Shown here: in pieces, positions 60,241-64,000 of the stretch
Layout of the letters: each line of letters starts with the position of its first letter
Position numbering within the stretch: position 1 is the stretch's first letter
Origin: Paraburkholderia sp. ZP32-5
GTDB lineage: Bacteria; Pseudomonadota; Gammaproteobacteria; Burkholderiales; Burkholderiaceae
Length of the DNA: 64,000 bases
Direction of reading: 5' to 3'
Assembly: GCF_021390495.1 (NCBI RefSeq)
Contig: NZ_JAJEJP010000003.1
Span: 558,001 to 622,000 of the forward strand
Made by a program: the position numbers and the translations under genes
Notes under the pieces: model-generated
Database searches by the model: none
Told to the model about the DNA's origin: nothing
What the model saw: only the letters and a program-made list of their open reading frames with translations

Positions 60241-61593
60241 ATGGAGCAATCCTCTACGGTGCCGCGTGTGCCGGAGTCGGGCAACAGTAGCGCTCAGAAC
60301 ATCGTTTCCAACGACCAGGCTTCCCCACGGGTGCGGCGAATTCAGCGGACCGCGCTTGCTCTGCTCCTCCTGAGTGGGGTCATCAATTACATCGACCGCG
60401 CAACGCTGTCTATCGCGAATCCGCTGATCCGGCACGATCTCGGACTCTCCGTCGCGGAAATGGGCTTGTTGCTGTCGGCGTTTCTATGGGCTTACGCATT
60501 CGCGCAACTGCCCGCGGGCGCATTGGTCGATCGCTTTGGCGCGCGCATCATGCTGTCCGTCAGCCTGGCGACATGGTCGGTGGCCCAGGCGTTCGGCGGT
60601 GTGGTGAGCAACTTCGGCCAGTTCTTCGCTGCTCGCATGGTGCTGGGAATAGGGGAGGCGCCGCAGTTTCCGACAGCCGCCAAAATCGTTCGCGATTGGT
60701 TCGGCAAAAAAGAGCGCGGCGCCGCGACTGGCATCTGGAACAGTTCGTCGACGCTGGGTACTGCAATATCAGCGCCTTTGCTGACGGTCTTGATGTTGTC
60801 CGTGGGATGGCGATGGATGTTTGGCGTGATGGGAATCGCCGGCCTCCTCGTCGCGCTCGGTTTTTTTATCCTGCATCGCGAGCCGTATCAGGTCGACTTG
60901 ACTCAGCGGGAGCGCGCGTATCTGTCCGACGTCGATGAGAAGGCCCAGAGCCGTCCGACATGGCGCGAGTGGCGCCGTCTGTTCGAGTTCAGCACGACGT
61001 GGGGCATGCTGCTGGGATTCTTCGGCACGATCTACGTCTTGTGGCTTTACAACGCGTGGTTGCCGTCTTACCTGCAAATGGAACTTCACCTGACTATTGC
61101 GAAGTCGGGATGGGTGGCCGCGGTTCCCTATCTCTTTGGCGTGGTGGGCAGTCTCTCTGGCGGAAAGATTTGCGACGTGCTCGCACGGCGAGGCGTATCG
61201 GCGATCAACAGCAGGAAGTATCCGATGGCGGCGTCGCTTTTCGGTGTCGCGGTGTTCACGGTACTGACCGGCCTCACGCACAACGTGACGTTGGCAGTCA
61301 TCTTCATTTCGATCTCGATGTTGCTGCTGTATGTTTCGAGCAGTGCGGCCTGGGCGACCGCGTCCGTTGCCGCGCCCGCCAATTGCACCGCTTCCATCGG
61401 CGCCATGCAGAATTTCGGCGGCTACTTCGGCGGCGCGCTGGCACCGGTGGTCACGGGCTTCATCGTGCAGCAGACCCATTCGTTCGAGCCCGCGCTGTTC
61501 GTCGGAGCGGCCGTTGCCGCTGTCGCGCTGATCGGCTACTGGTTGCTCGTGCGCGGCCCGATTCCGCCGGCCGCGCTCACCCGCGACGTTTAA
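60241..61593 (+). CDS. MFS transporter, anion:cation symporter (ACS) type
   Basis: A 450-residue twelve-helix carrier of the ACS group (ExuT/GudP/phthalate-like): INYIDRATLSIANPLI in helix 1, VDRFGARIMLSVSL in loop 2-3, and GIGEAPQFPTAAKIVRDWF in helix 4, the signature of sugar-acid or aromatic-carboxylate carriers. AGGAG lies ten bases before ATG 60241. It is convergent with the Ldh2-family dehydrogenase, and the LysR regulator lies beyond. Probable substrate is a hydroxy acid handled by that dehydrogenase; inferred. Confidence 0.9.
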   Translation: MEQSSTVPRVPESGNSSAQNIVSNDQASPRVRRIQRTALALLLLSGVINYIDRATLSIANPLIRHDLGLSVAEMGLLLSAFLWAYAFAQLPAGALVDRFGARIMLSVSLATWSVAQAFGGVVSNFGQFFAARMVLGIGEAPQFPTAAKIVRDWFGKKERGAATGIWNSSSTLGTAISAPLLTVLMLSVGWRWMFGVMGIAGLLVALGFFILHREPYQVDLTQRERAYLSDVDEKAQSRPTWREWRRLFEFSTTWGMLLGFFGTIYVLWLYNAWLPSYLQMELHLTIAKSGWVAAVPYLFGVVGSLSGGKICDVLARRGVSAINSRKYPMAASLFGVAVFTVLTGLTHNVTLAVIFISISMLLLYVSSSAAWATASVAAPANCTASIGAMQNFGGYFGGALAPVVTGFIVQQTHSFEPALFVGAAVAAVALIGYWLLVRGPIPPAALTRDV

Positions 61594-61615
61594 CAGCAAA
61601 ACAATGCTGCCGCGG

Positions 61616-61635
61616 GCGAGAGTCCGGGCTCTCGC
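61616..61635. terminator. Hairpin between convergent genes
   Basis: GCGAGAG-TCCGGG-CTCTCGC, a perfect 7-bp stem in the 50-base gap between the MFS gene and the dehydrogenase gene. There is no long T-run. It probably closes one or both transcripts. Confidence 0.5.
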
Positions 61636-61643
61636 TCCTGCTG

Positions 61644-62708
61644 TCAGCGAGGTAGTGCGGAAGGCAGCGGGATGTCATAGCGCCGCGCGCAGGCTTCAAG
61701 TGCCGGCGCGATCGTCGAGTGCAGCGCGACTCCATCGCGCAGTTGCTCGCGCTTGAGGCTCAATCCGCGATCGCCCGGCATGCGCACGCCCGCGATTCCC
61801 GGACGCGGCGGATTATCGCGGCATGCATCGCCGAGCCAGTCCATCTGCCGCACGAACGCCGCGAGACCGCCAAACGCCGCCGGATCGTAGAGCGAAAGAA
61901 ACACGGTAGCGCCCCATCCATCGGCAGGATCGGCTCGGCCGTGGCCTGCCAGTCCCCCCGTCAACGCCTCGATCAGCAACGCCAGCCCGAAGCCTTTATG
62001 TCCCCACGTCATGCCGCCAATCGGCAGGATGGATCCCGGGGGATCCGTGCAGAGCACGCCGGGGTCGCCGCTGGGCTGCCCATCCGCATCGAGGAAGCAT
62101 GCTTCGTCGAAGTGTTGTCCCGCTTTGTGTCGGCGCGCGGTCATCCCCTGCGTCACGGTCGATGAAGAGACATCGATCAAAAACGGTGTGCCCGAAGTCG
62201 GAATCCCCGCAGCGATCGGATTCGGTGTAAATACGGGCCGCGTGCCGCCGTGAGGGGCCACGCTTTGCCCCGACGGGTCGGAACTGCTGAGTAAGATCAT
62301 GAATCCGTCGGCGGTGGCTCTTTCGAGATAACTGGCAAGGCAGGCGATGTGATGGCTGCGCCGAATCACCAACGTTGCCGTGCCGTACTTCTTCGCGCGC
62401 GGTGCCAGTGTTTCGATCCCGCTGAGAACCAGCCAGGGGCCCGGAAGACGCCGGCCATCCCACAACACGCTGCCGCCCCGGTCTGAAACGACCTCCGGCT
62501 CGCCGGAGCAGGTCATCGTGCCGTTTTCGATCTCACCGATATAGGCGGGCAGCAACGCGAGGCCGTGCGTGTCGTGTCCCATCAGGTCGCCGTCGACGAG
62601 CGTGCGAGCGACCGCGAGCGCTTTGACGTCCTCCATTCCAACCCTGACCAGAAGACGCTGTGCGAAGGCTTGCAATTCATCGGCGGAGTATCGGATTTGT
62701 GTATTCAT
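61644..62708 (-). CDS. Ldh2/malate-L-lactate dehydrogenase family oxidoreductase
   Basis: A 354-residue NAD(P)H-dependent enzyme of the Ldh_2 fold (malate/L-sulfolactate/ureidoglycolate dehydrogenase, delta1-piperideine-2-carboxylate reductase). LMGHDTHGLALLPAY is the N-terminal His-containing motif, IRRSHHIACLASYLERA the conserved His pair, and TPNPIAAGIPTSG and GGMTWGHKGFGLALLIEAL the cofactor-site segments. It is leftward, divergent from a LysR gene over 152 bases with a 20-bp perfect dyad, and convergent with an ACS-type transporter. A hydroxy acid / oxo acid conversion is likely. Confidence 0.9.
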   Translation of the reverse strand: MNTQIRYSADELQAFAQRLLVRVGMEDVKALAVARTLVDGDLMGHDTHGLALLPAYIGEIENGTMTCSGEPEVVSDRGGSVLWDGRRLPGPWLVLSGIETLAPRAKKYGTATLVIRRSHHIACLASYLERATADGFMILLSSSDPSGQSVAPHGGTRPVFTPNPIAAGIPTSGTPFLIDVSSSTVTQGMTARRHKAGQHFDEACFLDADGQPSGDPGVLCTDPPGSILPIGGMTWGHKGFGLALLIEALTGGLAGHGRADPADGWGATVFLSLYDPAAFGGLAAFVRQMDWLGDACRDNPPRPGIAGVRMPGDRGLSLKREQLRDGVALHSTIAPALEACARRYDIPLPSALPR

Positions 62709-62808
62709 CGGTGGGCGTCAGTGAGGAACATTGTTCGAAGACAGTCGGGCCGGCAATGCCCGACACGCTTTGAATTGTCGTTTGAGCTTGCGATAACCGT
62801 CCAATTGC

Positions 62809-62828
62809 GAATTGAGTAAAATCAATTC
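62809..62828. promoter_or_regulatory. LysR-type operator dyad between LysR and dehydrogenase genes
   Basis: GAATTGA-N6-TCAATTC is a perfect 20-bp inverted repeat. It lies 32 bases before the LysR start and about 100 bases from the dehydrogenase start. A TATAAA follows at 62836-62841. Confidence 0.6.
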
Positions 62829-62860
62829 CATCTGGTTATAAATCCGACTGCGTTTACCCT

Positions 62861-63805
62861 ATGTCGCAAGACTCCAGCCTCTCCATGACGCAAGTGCTGA
62901 CCAAACTGCGTTTCAGGCATCTCCAGTTGCTTGAACTGCTCGGTCGTACCCGCAACCTCCGTATCGCGGCTGAGCAGATGCACATCACGCAGCCGGCCGC
63001 CACGAAGATCCTGAGCGACCTGGAGGCGATGTTAGGCGCGCCGCTGTTCGAGCGGCTGCCGCGCGAAATGCGGCCGACGGATCTCGGTACGCTGTCGCTG
63101 CGCTACGCCAGCACGACACTGTCCAATCTCGGCAAATTTTCGAGCGAGTTCGCGACATTGAAAGATGGCGGCTATGGTCATCTCACGGTTGGCTTCATTC
63201 CGGCTTCCGCCGCGCAACTCGTCACCGCGGCTATCAAGGAGATCCAGCGCCGGCGCCCGAGACTCATCATCAAACTGGTCGAGCAAAGCAGTGATCAACT
63301 CGCGATGTGGCTTGAGGGAAGGCGGCTTGATGTGATGATCGGGCGCCCGACCGAGCCACGACACGAGGCGCTTTTCGATGTGATCGATTTATTGGCGGAG
63401 CCGGCGCGCGCGGTCGTCGGCAAGCATCATCCGTTGCTGAAGCAACGACGTATAGAGATCGCCGACCTGGGCGAGTGGCCGTGGATCTTGTATCCGCAAG
63501 GCACCGCCATGCGGCAGCTGTTCGAAGAAACGTTCGCGGCGGCTGGCATGGTTGCGCCGATGGGCATCGTGGAAACGCCGTCGATTTTTACGACGTTGGA
63601 GTTGCTGCAGGCAACCGACATGATCTCCCTTCAACCGAGAGCAGCGATGGACAAGTACGTCACGCATGGCCTTCTAGGCTACCTGGACGTGCCGATACGG
63701 CGGACATTGTCGAACTACAGCGTCATGACGCGAAAAGACGAAGCTGCTTCGCAGGCGATGAACGAATTCGTTGCCATCCTTCAGGCAATCGCCGCGCAAT
63801 ACTAG
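62861..63805 (+). CDS. LysR-family transcriptional regulator
   Basis: A 314-residue LysR protein of the GbpR/galactose-binding-regulator-like group. HTH at about residues 17-75: LRFRHLQLLELLGRTRNLRI, ITQPAATKILSDLE and LFERLPREMRPTDLG. The effector domain runs from LTVGFIPASAAQL to SVMTRKDEAAS. It diverges from the Ldh2-family gene and probably regulates it and perhaps the ACS transporter. Ligand likely a sugar acid or hydroxy acid; not shown. Confidence 0.92.
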   Translation: MSQDSSLSMTQVLTKLRFRHLQLLELLGRTRNLRIAAEQMHITQPAATKILSDLEAMLGAPLFERLPREMRPTDLGTLSLRYASTTLSNLGKFSSEFATLKDGGYGHLTVGFIPASAAQLVTAAIKEIQRRRPRLIIKLVEQSSDQLAMWLEGRRLDVMIGRPTEPRHEALFDVIDLLAEPARAVVGKHHPLLKQRRIEIADLGEWPWILYPQGTAMRQLFEETFAAAGMVAPMGIVETPSIFTTLELLQATDMISLQPRAAMDKYVTHGLLGYLDVPIRRTLSNYSVMTRKDEAASQAMNEFVAILQAIAAQY

Positions 63806-64000
63806 GTTGGTCAACGTGACCGTCGTGAGAGCACGATTCCTGGTTCCGCAAGCAGGGGCAGCGTCGGCATTCTCTTTATGTGCTCGTCTTCGTCATGTAC
63901 CCGATGGGCGCGCTCATCAATCGATTCAACGACCGTTTCCGTGGCACCCGACAAGCAGGGTGGCGGGAATCTCCGCTAATTCCCCACCTATGCATTTACG
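63806..64000. other. Window end, no gene assigned
   Basis: About 195 bases after the last LysR gene. A rightward frame at about 63870-64000 reads LYVLVFVMYPMGALINRFND and stays open to the edge. It is hydrophobic at its start and could be the remnant or beginning of a membrane protein, but no start codon with a ribosome site is convincing. I do not call it a gene. Confidence 0.3.

Noticed and set aside
1..64000. CRISPR arrays, tRNA or rRNA genes, insertion sequences, integrase or phage genes
   Set aside because: None seen; the only repeats are short tandem units, operator dyads, the promoter modules and gene duplications described above.

Overview
The window is high-GC, densely coded DNA with long antisense open frames, ATGA/GTGA stop-start overlaps, many LysR-type regulators, a Porin_4 porin and benzoate/anthranilate-type Rieske genes. 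This fits a Burkholderiaceae chromosome or megaplasmid (Burkholderia/Paraburkholderia-like). The assignment comes from gene content and style, not from a database search. I see no rRNA, tRNA, CRISPR array, insertion sequence or replication origin.

Layout. (1) 1-6255: two LysR genes and a leftward aminotransferase / aldehyde dehydrogenase / MHS transporter unit. (2) 6393-14856: a LysR gene divergent from an ATP-dependent hydantoinase/oxoprolinase pair, two degenerate creatinase-fold proteins and an MmgE/PrpD protein. (3) 15039-22340: FAD monooxygenase, ThDP enzyme, Rieske oxygenase alpha and beta, class II aldolase and ketopantoate-reductase-like gene, facing a leftward UbiD decarboxylase. (4) 24168-30500: a second FAD monooxygenase and a molybdenum hydroxylase of Cox type with an enoyl-CoA hydratase-like gene. 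(5) 30744-37034: porin, flavoprotein reductase, second MHS transporter and an aconitase/isopropylmalate-isomerase-like pair. (6) 37060-44266: a chaperone-usher fimbrial operon flanked by a decayed and an intact copy of the same SLAC1/TehA gene. (7) 44354-51462: a leftward SLAC1 / esterase / GMC oxidoreductase / isochorismatase-like operon, two LysR genes and a TauE/SafE exporter. (8) 51531-59621: an IclR regulator, a PotABCD-type ABC importer and a three-subunit opine-oxidase/HcnABC-like dehydrogenase. (9) 59812-63805: a fimbrial pseudogene, an MFS transporter, an Ldh2-family dehydrogenase and a LysR gene.

Most notable result. Six copies of one 66-bp promoter module lie at 368, 1585, 6255 (minus strand), 15039, 24168 and 30744. 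Each has a CTTTAT-type element, a TCGTT core and a TAnANT -10-like hexamer at invariant spacing. Five of six also carry CAT-N11-ATG, the T-N11-A arrangement of LysR-type regulators, centred about 64 bp before the inferred transcription start. The modules sit before the aminotransferase operon, both monooxygenase operons and the porin, and overlap the start codons of two LysR genes. They define a regulon joining the catabolic genes of 0-32 kb. The enzymes allow a route amino acid to 2-oxo acid (aminotransferase), to aldehyde (ThDP enzyme), to acid (aldehyde dehydrogenase), then hydroxylation and decarboxylation. No ring-cleavage dioxygenase is present and the substrate is unknown.

Two of the modules (368 and 1585) point into short gene-free stretches with strong hairpins, the second ending in a textbook terminator, so small regulated RNAs are possible there. 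Other patterns include 12-bp tandem repeats laid across stop codons at four loci, and operator-like dyads in the divergent promoters of several regulators.
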